A stretch of DNA of 64,000 nt from Halobacillus ihumii (GTDB lineage: Bacteria > Bacillota > Bacilli > Bacillales > Halobacillaceae), in the NCBI RefSeq assembly GCF_902726645.1, contig NZ_CACVAO010000001.1, positions 2,481,362 to 2,545,361 on the forward strand, in the 5' to 3' direction. Made by a program: the position numbers and the translations under genes. Positions 8,359 through 15,564 of this stretch are shown here, one piece after another (positions within the stretch are counted from its first letter, which is position 1; each line of letters starts with the position of its first letter). The notes under the pieces were generated by a model that was not told the origin of the DNA, did no database searches, and saw nothing but the letters and a program-made list of their open reading frames with translations.

Positions 8359-8395
8359 GGAGGCACGTTTCCATTAGGAAAACTGCCTCCTTTTT
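8359..8395 (+). terminator. Rho-independent terminator between convergent small genes
   Basis: GGAGGCA pairs with TGCCTCC; an inner GTTTCC/GGAAAAC pairing extends the stem. TTTTT follows on the plus strand. The end of the minus-strand 50-residue ORF touches it. Confidence 0.75.
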
Positions 8396-8546
8396 ACTTT
8401 GATAGAAAAGAAAAGACGAGCATTGCGATATATAACACGCCAATAACCGCCATAAGAAGATAGCTTTGGCGGGTTAGTTTTTTAAAAATGATATAAAAGG
8501 TGCCGGCTACTACAGACAGGATGAAGATCCAGTAAAGCAACGTCAT
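8394..8546 (-). CDS. 50-residue membrane miniprotein
   Basis: A short minus-strand reading frame begins MTLLYWIFILSVVAG and ends AMLVFSFLSK. It has two hydrophobic segments separated by a basic loop (FKKLTRQ). Its ATG (8546) overlaps the TGA of the upstream membrane-protein gene as ATGA, a normal arrangement for translational coupling. It fills the gap between that gene and the terminator exactly. The function is unknown; the start overlap and membrane-like composition are the evidence that it is real. Confidence 0.55.
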   Translation of the reverse strand: MTLLYWIFILSVVAGTFYIIFKKLTRQSYLLMAVIGVLYIAMLVFSFLSK

Positions 8547-8824
8547 GGAGCGTACCTTTTTCTGTCTTCGTCATTCAAAAACTTTGTGAAATAAGCACCC
8601 AGCATGAGCAAAGCAATTGTAATAAACCAGCTTACTGCGCCAAGTAAATCAAGTGACAAAATAATAAAGTTAAAGATACCAATTGTGAAAAAGCACAAGG
8701 AAGTCATGTACATTTTGAACGAGCCATACGTGCCGTTACGTCTTTTGAAATGTTTTGCCCTTCTTATGAAGACGTAAAGGCTAATTGTGAGAGCAATTAG
8801 AAATAAGACTTGAAGCAGCAACAT
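8543..8824 (-). CDS. Small multi-pass membrane protein, function unknown
   Basis: A 93-residue protein with about three membrane segments and a basic cytoplasmic loop (RRAKHFKRRNGTYG). On the minus strand AGGAGGGTCTGTA precedes ATG 8824, so that start is preferred over an ATG nine codons upstream, which lies before the ribosome binding site. The downstream 50-residue frame overlaps by four bases, so the two form a small operon. No family recognised. Confidence 0.6.
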   Translation of the reverse strand: MLLLQVLFLIALTISLYVFIRRAKHFKRRNGTYGSFKMYMTSLCFFTIGIFNFIILSLDLLGAVSWFITIALLMLGAYFTKFLNDEDRKRYAP

Positions 8825-8904
8825 TACAGACCCTCCTATCTTTATTATCATACCTCACAAAATACATTTTTTTCAAATTAATTCTTGCTCATTAGAATAG
8901 CAAA

Positions 8905-8932
8905 GGAGCACTGATCATTCATACAGTGCTCC
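8905..8932 (-). terminator. Hairpin terminator of the MMPL transporter gene
   Basis: GGAGCACTG and CAGTGCTCC form a perfect 9-bp stem with a 10-nt loop, 18 bp beyond the stop of the minus-strand MMPL gene. TTTGCTATTC follows on the minus strand, so the T-run is weak. Confidence 0.65.
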
Positions 8933-8949
8933 TCGTTTCTGTGATTAGA

Positions 8950-11103
8950 CTAGGTTCGAGCTTGAAATTTCTTCTTTTTTCTGCAAAAAGGGAGCCACCA
9001 GTTCCAGTCACCGAGCAGCTTCATTAAGCTAGGAACGAGCAGAAGCCTAATGATGGTGGCATCGATAAAGATAGCGATCGCGATACCTACACCAATTTGT
9101 TTGACAGGAACCACACCTGTGAAAGCAAATGCGCCAGTGATGACAATCATAATCAGTGCAGCTGACGTAATAATTTTACTAGTAGTCGCAAGTCCTTCAA
9201 TGGTGGCCTTGGTATTGTCGCCTGTTTTTTGATAAAACTCCTGAATTCGCGAAATCAGAAACACTTCATAGTCCATGCTCAATCCAAAGACGAGACTGAA
9301 TACGATAACGGGAAGGATCAAGGAAATGTCTGTTTCATTCATTCCTAAATGCCCGCCTTGGAACAGCCATACGAGAATCCCGAAGGTGGAACTTAATCCA
9401 ATGATGTTCATCAAAATTGCTTTTAGCGGAATCACGACTGATTTGAAAGCAATCGTTAAAATGATAAAAGTAGAAATCAGGATAATCGCAAGTGTAATGC
9501 CGATTTTGTCAAAGATTTCAGTGTAGATTTCCTGATTGAATTTAGGCTGGCCGCCGAACATCGTAGAAACTTCCCAATCGGAATGGCTCCATTCATATAG
9601 TAAATCCTGAGCCTCATTTGAGTTCGCTGTAACAGACAGTTGAACTGGAATCATGAGCTGATCCCCTTCAATAAACTGCTCAATGGCTGGTTCGAGCTGC
9701 TCTCTAGTTTGCGGTCGGTCGAGGGCAGATGCAAGTTTATCAGTTGATTCAATATCACTTTCTGAGTAAAGTGTCTGGACAGAATTAACGATATCAGGTT
9801 CATGCAGTTTCTCCTGGAGTTGCTCCATTTGTTCTAAGCCACCCTTTTCAAGCCAACCACCCTCGCGTTCAGCGACTACATAGGCTGTACTTTGGCTTTC
9901 TTTCATGAACTCCGCATCAATTTGTTCATAGGCAGCGCGGGAGTCATAGCTTTCGGGCAAGGCAGTGATAGTTGGAATGGTTAGATTCATATTGGTGACA
10001 GGGATTACCCCAATGAGCAAGATTATAAAACTAACCATCGCAATGATCACAGGGTGTTTCATAACAACACGGCCAAATTTGCGCCATCGCGGTGTTGTAT
10101 CTTTTTCAGAAGGAATAATTCGCCATTTATGAATCCGAGGCCCTAACACATAAAGCAGGGAAGGAAGCAGTGTGATTGAGCTGAGAACAGCGGCCGTGAT
10201 CACGACTGTTCCACCGATCGCAATGTTGGTGAAAATGTCTACTCTAATCACACTCATTGCAGCTAACCCGATAAATACACAAAGAGCTGAGAACAAAATT
10301 GAGCGTCCTGCCGTCTCGATTGTAGTGACAAGTGCTGCAGCTTTATCCTGTTTCTGAAGTTCCTCCTTGTAGCGGTTGATGAAAAGCAGGGCAAAGTCAA
10401 TGCTTAACGCAAGCCCGATCATCGGAGCGATGTTCAAAATGAAGATTGATAACTCCATTTGTTGTCCCACGATGGCCAGCACACCAAAACCGATAACAAT
10501 CGTGATACCACCAATGATTAGAGGAAGTAAGGAAGCTACGACTGTTCCAAAGGCAATCAGCAAAATGAGCAGAGCAAAAGGCAATCCAATGAGTTCGGCA
10601 CGTTTCAGGTCCTTCTGGCTTGCCTTATTGATGTCTTCTGAAATAACAGGTGCCCCGGTTACCGTAATGCCTTCCTGTGTGCCAATGGTATTTTTAACAT
10701 CTTTAATCACCTGAGACATGTTTAGAGACTCATCGTCAAAGTGAAGGGCTGCATAAGCCAGGTCGTCTTTTTGCATCGACTCATCTTCAAGAGGTGATTG
10801 AACGGAAGATACGTTAGGTAGATCATCTAATTCGGTTAGTTTATTAGAGATGGTCGAGCGGAAACTTTCATCGGATTCGTTTACTCCTTGTTCAAAGAGA
10901 ACGAGGAGGGTCGAAGCTGGAAAGTCGAACTTTTCCTGTAGTATGTTTTCAACTTTTTCATATTCACCGTCAGTTCTAAATCCATCGCCTTCGAGAAGGG
11001 AAGGCAATTGAATGGCGAAATAGCCCATACCGATAGCAGCAATAATCCAAAAAGTGATGAATAGTTTGTAAGAACGAACTATTAGGGAAGCAAACTTTCT
11101 CAT
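8950..11103 (-). CDS. MMPL/RND family transporter (YdgH/YdfJ-like)
   Basis: A 717-residue, about 12-segment membrane protein with the MMPL duplication: each half has one N-terminal helix, a large extracytoplasmic domain and a block of helices. The family motif GLALSIDFALLFINRYKEE occurs in the first half and FGLSMDYEVFLISR in the second; the Asp in each is expected to carry protons. Such proteins export lipids, surfactants or drugs in Gram-positive bacteria. ATG 11103 follows AAGGAG at a longer than usual distance; the ATG closer to the ribosome binding site runs into a stop after three codons. No regulator is adjacent, so the substrate is unknown. Confidence 0.85.
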   Translation of the reverse strand: MRKFASLIVRSYKLFITFWIIAAIGMGYFAIQLPSLLEGDGFRTDGEYEKVENILQEKFDFPASTLLVLFEQGVNESDESFRSTISNKLTELDDLPNVSSVQSPLEDESMQKDDLAYAALHFDDESLNMSQVIKDVKNTIGTQEGITVTGAPVISEDINKASQKDLKRAELIGLPFALLILLIAFGTVVASLLPLIIGGITIVIGFGVLAIVGQQMELSIFILNIAPMIGLALSIDFALLFINRYKEELQKQDKAAALVTTIETAGRSILFSALCVFIGLAAMSVIRVDIFTNIAIGGTVVITAAVLSSITLLPSLLYVLGPRIHKWRIIPSEKDTTPRWRKFGRVVMKHPVIIAMVSFIILLIGVIPVTNMNLTIPTITALPESYDSRAAYEQIDAEFMKESQSTAYVVAEREGGWLEKGGLEQMEQLQEKLHEPDIVNSVQTLYSESDIESTDKLASALDRPQTREQLEPAIEQFIEGDQLMIPVQLSVTANSNEAQDLLYEWSHSDWEVSTMFGGQPKFNQEIYTEIFDKIGITLAIILISTFIILTIAFKSVVIPLKAILMNIIGLSSTFGILVWLFQGGHLGMNETDISLILPVIVFSLVFGLSMDYEVFLISRIQEFYQKTGDNTKATIEGLATTSKIITSAALIMIVITGAFAFTGVVPVKQIGVGIAIAIFIDATIIRLLLVPSLMKLLGDWNWWLPFCRKKKKFQART

Positions 11104-11266
11104 GGAACCATCGAACTCCTTTATTTAAACTACCCTACAAATGATACTCCTTTTCTTTAATTTAGGAAACTAATAACGTAGCCATCCCGTTATGACTTAT
11201 AATGTGTAAATAAACAAAAAAGCGGGAAAACATTCTGACAATTGATGAAATATATCCCACTAAATT

Positions 11267-11305
11267 CCACCTCAGGTCATCCAGATTCTGGATGACCTGA
11301 GGTGG
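11267..11305. repeat. Palindromic repeat, copy 1 of the TGGATGACCTGAGGTGG family
   Basis: Two perfect 19-nt arms (CCACCTCAGGTCATCCAGA and its complement) around a single T. It lies in the divergent region between the MMPL gene and the uracil-DNA-glycosylase-like gene and has no adjacent T-run, so it does not look like a simple terminator here. Confidence 0.85.
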
Positions 11306-11335
11306 ATAAAATTGGATGGGGAAGGAGTGAATGTT

Positions 11336-11983
11336 ATGGATCTGCCTAAGTGGTTATTGGAGGATGCTGAAAAGCGTATCAAACCATATGATGTAGAAGG
11401 CTTTGTTCTTGGGCAAGGGTATGAGAATGCTGAGGTTGTTATTGTCGGAGAGGCGCCTGGGGAGAATGAAGCAGTGAAGGAAGAACCGTTTATTGGGAGA
11501 GCGGGAGATGAACTTGACAAGCAGCTTGCTTATATAGGACTTCAAAGGGAAGACATTTACATTACCAGTACGGTTCGCAGCCGTCCTTATAAATGGGTAA
11601 AAACAAATAAAAAAGGTACGAATGGAAAACGAAAGGCCAATCGAAAACCTAATAAGAAAGAAATTCTGGCACACGCTCCGATATTAGACTATCAACTTGA
11701 GAAAATATCTCCTTCATTAATTATTGCGTTAGGAGGGGTAGCATATGAACGGTTGACTGGCAGGAAAGAAAAAATGTCCGAAGTGCTTGGAGAAGTCATT
11801 GAAACACCGATCATGAAACTTAAGGATGATGAGTATCAGCCATCCCATCAAAACTTTATTATTTTCCCGCTGTATCACCCGGCAGCCGTATTTTATAACC
11901 CCAAAATTAAGGAAGATATTTACGCTTCCTTAGATAATCTAAAAGCTTATTTAGATAAGCACAATCTCTTAACAAAAACATGA
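11336..11983 (+). CDS. Uracil-DNA glycosylase superfamily protein, family 4-like without Fe-S cysteines
   Basis: A 215-residue protein with motif A GEAPGENEAVKEEPFIGRAG (about residues 38-57) and motif B HPAAVFY (181-187), as in family 4 uracil-DNA glycosylases, which remove uracil from DNA. Family 4 enzymes normally hold a 4Fe-4S cluster with four cysteines; this protein contains no cysteine at all. Ser82 stands in the usual VKCRP position and His113 in the usual EIxxCxP position. GGGGAAGGAGTG before ATG 11336 decides the start. It may be an active glycosylase lacking the cluster, or a related hydrolase or DNA-binding protein. Confidence 0.75.
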   Translation: MDLPKWLLEDAEKRIKPYDVEGFVLGQGYENAEVVIVGEAPGENEAVKEEPFIGRAGDELDKQLAYIGLQREDIYITSTVRSRPYKWVKTNKKGTNGKRKANRKPNKKEILAHAPILDYQLEKISPSLIIALGGVAYERLTGRKEKMSEVLGEVIETPIMKLKDDEYQPSHQNFIIFPLYHPAAVFYNPKIKEDIYASLDNLKAYLDKHNLLTKT

Positions 11984-12034
11984 AATCTTTTATGGAGTGA
12001 AAATACCCAAAAGATCCAAAATATACAAAAAAAA

Positions 12035-12072
12035 CCACCTCAGGTCATCCAGAATTTGGATGCCTGAGGTGG
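12035..12072. repeat. Palindromic repeat, copy 2 of the 17-mer family
   Basis: CCACCTCAGGTCATCCA, five bases, then TGGATGCCTGAGGTGG. The 3' arm lacks one A relative to the other copies. Eight T follow on the minus strand, so here it can terminate the minus-strand anti-sigma-like gene. Confidence 0.8.
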
Positions 12073-12085
12073 GGGATCATGTGAT

Positions 12086-12751
12086 TTATTGGGCTGCAGG
12101 CAAGGGTTGTTGTTTTTCGAAGACGAAGAATCCTTTTTGGCTAATGGAGCTTGTGCCAATGCCCGTGCTTCGTCTGCTGTGAATTGCGATTTTCTCTGAA
12201 GAATCCATGCCTTCTATACTGTATATATCTGTTTTAGGGAAAAAAGCCTGTTGAGGTTGTTGTTCTGAAGCATTGCCAGGCTTGACTGTTCCAATTACTT
12301 GATGAAGTTCAGACTTTTCAACCCTATTGCCTGTTTGTACATACATTTCATTTTGAAACATGACATAAGTTTGACGGATCATGGTCGGGCTTTGCTTACG
12401 ATCTGTCCACGTCCTCCCGCTTAATGTTTGTACAGATTGACCAGGGGGTGATGTGGAGGTGACGGATTGCTGGGCTTTTAATTCGGTAACTAAAGAACGT
12501 TCCGAAAGTGGAGAGGCTTTATGGACTTCGGATTGGGATGGCTGACTGGTTACCTGGAAACAAAGTAAAGCGATCACAGCAACAGCAGGCATAGGTAAGG
12601 TGATTTTTATCCAACTTTTCATCGGTTTTTTTGATTGATGATTGGTGACTTGCTGAACCATTTTGTCAATCTCCCGCTCTTTCATTGGAACTTTACGATA
12701 TTTCACATTGTGATCCATCTTTTTTAATTTATGGTCTATTAAATCATTCAT
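12086..12751 (-). CDS. Putative membrane-anchored regulator (anti-sigma factor) of the adjacent ECF sigma factor
   Basis: A 221-residue protein with a short basic N-terminal cytoplasmic part, one membrane segment (about residues 45-63) and a polar extracytoplasmic domain rich in Ser, Gln and Pro. I do not recognise a domain and there is no zinc anti-sigma motif. The reason to propose an anti-sigma role is context: it overlaps the end of the ECF sigma gene by 8 bp and has the one-TM topology typical of such partners. Confidence 0.6.
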   Translation of the reverse strand: MNDLIDHKLKKMDHNVKYRKVPMKEREIDKMVQQVTNHQSKKPMKSWIKITLPMPAVAVIALLCFQVTSQPSQSEVHKASPLSERSLVTELKAQQSVTSTSPPGQSVQTLSGRTWTDRKQSPTMIRQTYVMFQNEMYVQTGNRVEKSELHQVIGTVKPGNASEQQPQQAFFPKTDIYSIEGMDSSEKIAIHSRRSTGIGTSSISQKGFFVFEKQQPLPAAQ

Positions 12752-13343
12752 CTAGAAAACTCCCTCCTGATGTCAGCTGTTCTTGTAAAAGCTGACGAGC
12801 CCGCCTAAGCCTGGTTTTTATTGTGTTCGTACTCACATGTAAAAGCTGGGCTATATCCTTTACTTCAAATTCCTCAAAGTAATATAAAATAACAATTTCT
12901 CTGTACTTGTTATCTAACTGCAAGACATGTTCCAGAAGTTCCTCATCTTCACTTTTATGTACGGTGTACTCTTCAGGTGTAGCCTGTGGGGAGGGGATAC
13001 TCCGGAAAACTTCTGTACTTTTCCTTATCACTCTTTTTATATAAGCACTCTTAAGATGGTCCTTACATAGGTTGATTGTTATTTTGTAAAGCCACGTTTT
13101 GACGCTGGATTGTTGTTTGAAGGTTGAATATTTCTCGTAGGCCTTAATAAATGCCTCTTGAGTTAAATCTTCCGCTAAGGAGTAGTCCTTCACATAAGAG
13201 TAGGCAAGCCATTTAAGATCGTGGCTATACTTGCGAATCCACTCCTCAACTAGCTCATCAGCTGTTGCTTCAGGTTGCGTATGATTTGGTTTTTGAGGAA
13301 GTTCCTCTGTGCGTTCTTTGTTAATCAACTTGTCCCACCTCAT
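12744..13343 (-). CDS. ECF-type RNA polymerase sigma factor
   Basis: A 199-residue ECF sigma factor with region 2 (DLKWLAYSYVKDYSLAEDLTQEAFIKAYEKY, then VKTWLYKITINLCKD read in pieces) and region 4 (YREIVILYYFEEFEVKDIAQLLHVSTNTIKTRLRRA in pieces). ATG 13343 is the usual choice but has a poor ribosome binding site. AGGTGG followed six bases later by TTG 13328 gives a better initiation site, five codons shorter, and the candidate promoter described next would start transcription at about 13343. Its partner gene overlaps the stop codon. Confidence 0.83.
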   Translation of the reverse strand: MRWDKLINKERTEELPQKPNHTQPEATADELVEEWIRKYSHDLKWLAYSYVKDYSLAEDLTQEAFIKAYEKYSTFKQQSSVKTWLYKITINLCKDHLKSAYIKRVIRKSTEVFRSIPSPQATPEEYTVHKSEDEELLEHVLQLDNKYREIVILYYFEEFEVKDIAQLLHVSTNTIKTRLRRARQLLQEQLTSGGSFLDE

Positions 13344-13349
13344 AGAATA

Positions 13350-13375
13350 GACGACACCCCTCTCGTTAAGGTTTT
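13350..13375 (-). promoter_or_regulatory. Candidate ECF-type autoregulatory promoter
   Basis: On the minus strand AAAACC (13375-13370), 16 bp, then CGTC (13353-13350). AAAC with CGTC at this spacing is the normal pattern for Bacillus ECF promoters of the SigM/SigV/SigX/SigW group. Transcription would begin around 13343. Confidence 0.5.
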
Positions 13376-13526
13376 AGTAAGTTGAAAAAGACATCGATTA
13401 TAATCCCTATCTTACCACAGGTTTTGTGATTGTAATGGTATGGTTTGAAAAATGAATTCGTATGGAATGGTTGTAGATTTTTAGGGCAGTATTTAAAAAT
13501 GAAACGACTTAACTGGAGGAGTAACT

Positions 13527-14432
13527 ATGTACCCTAAGTATTCTTATTACAAAGAAATCACAAAAGCTAAACAGCAACCATTAACATTTCCGCCCCAGCA
13601 TCAGAATACACAGCCAGGAAAAGAATCTGCAATGAACCCAAAGCCAATCATTGAAAACCAGGAGTATAAAGGCGGTGAAAAGCTAGCTGGCAAAGTAGCC
13701 ATTATTACAGGTGGGGACAGTGGAATCGGAGCCTCTGTTGCTATCGCATATGCAAAGGAAGGAGCAGACCTTGTGATCCCATATTATTCTAGTGATGAAG
13801 ACGAAGATGCCTTCCGCACGAAGAAACGCATCGAAGAACTTGGCCGCAAATGTTTGTTAGTAACAGGTGACCTTAGTGAACCCGAACATTGTGAAAATAT
13901 TGTTAAGCAAACACTTGAAACCTTTGGAAATCTGCATATTCTTGTCAACAATCACGGTGTTCAATTTCCTCAGCAGAATTTAATAGATATTACAAATGAG
14001 CAGTTTGATAAGACGTTTAAAACGAATATTTATTCCTTCTTCTATTTATCAAAAGCTGCCTTTCCTCATTTAAGCGATGGTGATGCTATCATTAATACAG
14101 CATCTGTGGTGGCTTATGAAGGGAATAAACAGCTTATTGATTACACAGCCACTAAAGGAGCTATTGTGAGTTTTACCAGAGCCCTGTCCCAAAACCTTGC
14201 GGACAAAGGGATTCGAGTAAATGCTGTGGCTCCTGGTCCAATTTGGACACCACTAATTCCGGCAAGCTTTTCGGCACAGGATGTGGAAATGTTTGGAGCA
14301 GATACCCCTATGAAAAATGCCGGACAGCCGTTCGAACTTGCTCCAACCTATGTGTACTTATCATCAGACGATTCCAGGTATGTCACAGGCCAAGTACTCC
14401 ACGTAAACGGAGGTAAAATGGTAAGCTCATAG
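13527..14432 (+). CDS. ydaD: Short-chain dehydrogenase/reductase, general stress protein 39-like
   Basis: A 301-residue SDR with an N-terminal extension of about 50 residues typical of the GSP39/YhxC group. The cofactor motif is TGGDSGIG, the catalytic YxxxK is YTATK with the preceding Ser in NTASVV, and NNHG and PGPIWTPL are in place. The reaction is an NAD(P)-dependent alcohol/carbonyl interconversion of unknown substrate. In Bacillus subtilis ydaD is a SigB general-stress gene, but I could not find a convincing SigB promoter here. CTGGAGGAG precedes ATG 13527. Confidence 0.82.
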   Translation: MYPKYSYYKEITKAKQQPLTFPPQHQNTQPGKESAMNPKPIIENQEYKGGEKLAGKVAIITGGDSGIGASVAIAYAKEGADLVIPYYSSDEDEDAFRTKKRIEELGRKCLLVTGDLSEPEHCENIVKQTLETFGNLHILVNNHGVQFPQQNLIDITNEQFDKTFKTNIYSFFYLSKAAFPHLSDGDAIINTASVVAYEGNKQLIDYTATKGAIVSFTRALSQNLADKGIRVNAVAPGPIWTPLIPASFSAQDVEMFGADTPMKNAGQPFELAPTYVYLSSDDSRYVTGQVLHVNGGKMVSS

Positions 14433-14455
14433 AGGAAACCAGAATTCCAAAAATG

Positions 14456-14496
14456 CCCACCTCAGGTCATCCAGAAAATGGATGACCTGAGGTGGG
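14456..14496. repeat. Palindromic repeat, copy 3 of the 17-mer family
   Basis: CCCACCTCAGGTCATCCA, loop GAAAA, and the full 18-nt complement. It lies between the convergent SDR and nrdF genes. A CATTTTTGG stretch on the minus strand suggests it ends the nrdEF transcript. Confidence 0.85.
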
Positions 14497-14508
14497 TACA
14501 TATTCCAA

Positions 14509-15558
14509 TTATAATTCGTCGAAGCCGTTGTCTTCGGATACTTTGGTGTATTGTCTTGATTTTTGTTCGAAGAAGTCTGACTTTCCTTCGTCTACTTCCT
14601 GATAGGCTCTAATCCATTTCAAAGGGTTCTGATTATACGCAGGGAAGGGTTGCTCAGCGCCCATCTGGCTGCACCGATTGTTTGCCATAAACCGAATGTA
14701 ATCTTCAAGGTCGCCAATCGGAATGCCAGGAAATTGCTCACCAATAATATGATGAGCCCACTTTATCTCAAGATCAGCCGCTACTGTAAATGTCTCCGTC
14801 ACAAACCGCTCATATTCCGCCCGATCAAGTTCCGGGTTTTCAGCCAGCGTTTCTTTGAAAATTCTTGTGAATAAATTGACGTGGAGCTGCTCATCGCGAT
14901 TAATATAATTGATCATCGTGCTTGTCGAGACCATTTTCTGATTACGTGCCAGGTTGTAAAAGAAAGCAAATCCTGCGTAAAAGAACAATCCTTCCAGCAC
15001 TACATCATACACGAGCGATTTTAAGAAGTTTTCTAAGCTAGCCTTCTCAGCAAAGGCTTCATAGCCATCTGTAATAAACTGATTTCGTTCCATTAACACT
15101 TCGTCATGTTTCCAATACTCGAAAATTCGTTCCTGTTCACTCTGATCCACAAGAGTGGAAAGTACGTAAGAGTAGGACTGGTTATGAACCACTTCCTGAA
15201 ACGCGAGCACTTGCATGAGCGCCGATAAACTGGAGTCTGTCAGATAGTCCGTGATCTTACCGGCATAATCGGTTTGAATGGAGTCAAGGAATGCCAGCAA
15301 CCCGATGATTTTTTTAAAAGAGGCTTGTTCTTGCTCCGATAACTGCGGCCACTGCTTCAAATCGTTGCTCATATTAATTTCATTTGGGATCCAGAAATTT
15401 GAAAGCATCCGTTTATACATCGGGTAGGCCCACGAATAGCGGGTATCATCCCAGTTTAGTACGTTCGAGCTCCGTCCGTTGACAATTCCTGTTGAAGCAT
15501 TTGGCGCCTCATAATCGACAAGTTTCCGTTTGTGTATAGTCGTATTCAATTCTATCAA
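14509..15558 (-). CDS. nrdF: Class I ribonucleotide reductase small (radical-generating) subunit
   Basis: A 349-residue ferritin-like protein that houses the dimetal centre and tyrosyl radical used by the large subunit. The expected ligands are all visible: Asp92, Glu122, His125, Glu189, Glu223 and His226, and the radical Tyr129 lies four residues after His125. It follows nrdE by 6 bp in one operon. No nrdI or nrdH is adjacent, so whether iron or manganese is used cannot be told. The name nrdF is by general similarity; nrdB would be equally defensible. Expression should follow the B12-sensing leader upstream of nrdE. Confidence 0.88.
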   Translation of the reverse strand: MIELNTTIHKRKLVDYEAPNASTGIVNGRSSNVLNWDDTRYSWAYPMYKRMLSNFWIPNEINMSNDLKQWPQLSEQEQASFKKIIGLLAFLDSIQTDYAGKITDYLTDSSLSALMQVLAFQEVVHNQSYSYVLSTLVDQSEQERIFEYWKHDEVLMERNQFITDGYEAFAEKASLENFLKSLVYDVVLEGLFFYAGFAFFYNLARNQKMVSTSTMINYINRDEQLHVNLFTRIFKETLAENPELDRAEYERFVTETFTVAADLEIKWAHHIIGEQFPGIPIGDLEDYIRFMANNRCSQMGAEQPFPAYNQNPLKWIRAYQEVDEGKSDFFEQKSRQYTKVSEDNGFDEL

Positions 15559-15564
15559 CCTCCT

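Noticed and set aside
10376..10714. Plus-strand frame of 112 codons inside the MMPL gene
   Set aside because: Antisense shadow of a membrane-protein gene with no ribosome binding site.
11997..12182. Plus-strand frame of 61 codons after the UDG-like gene
   Set aside because: It runs through palindrome copy 2 and into the antisense of the anti-sigma-like gene.
13430..13526. SigB promoter before the GSP39-like gene
   Set aside because: GTTTGA is present but no GGGTAT-like -10 box lies at 13-15 bp.
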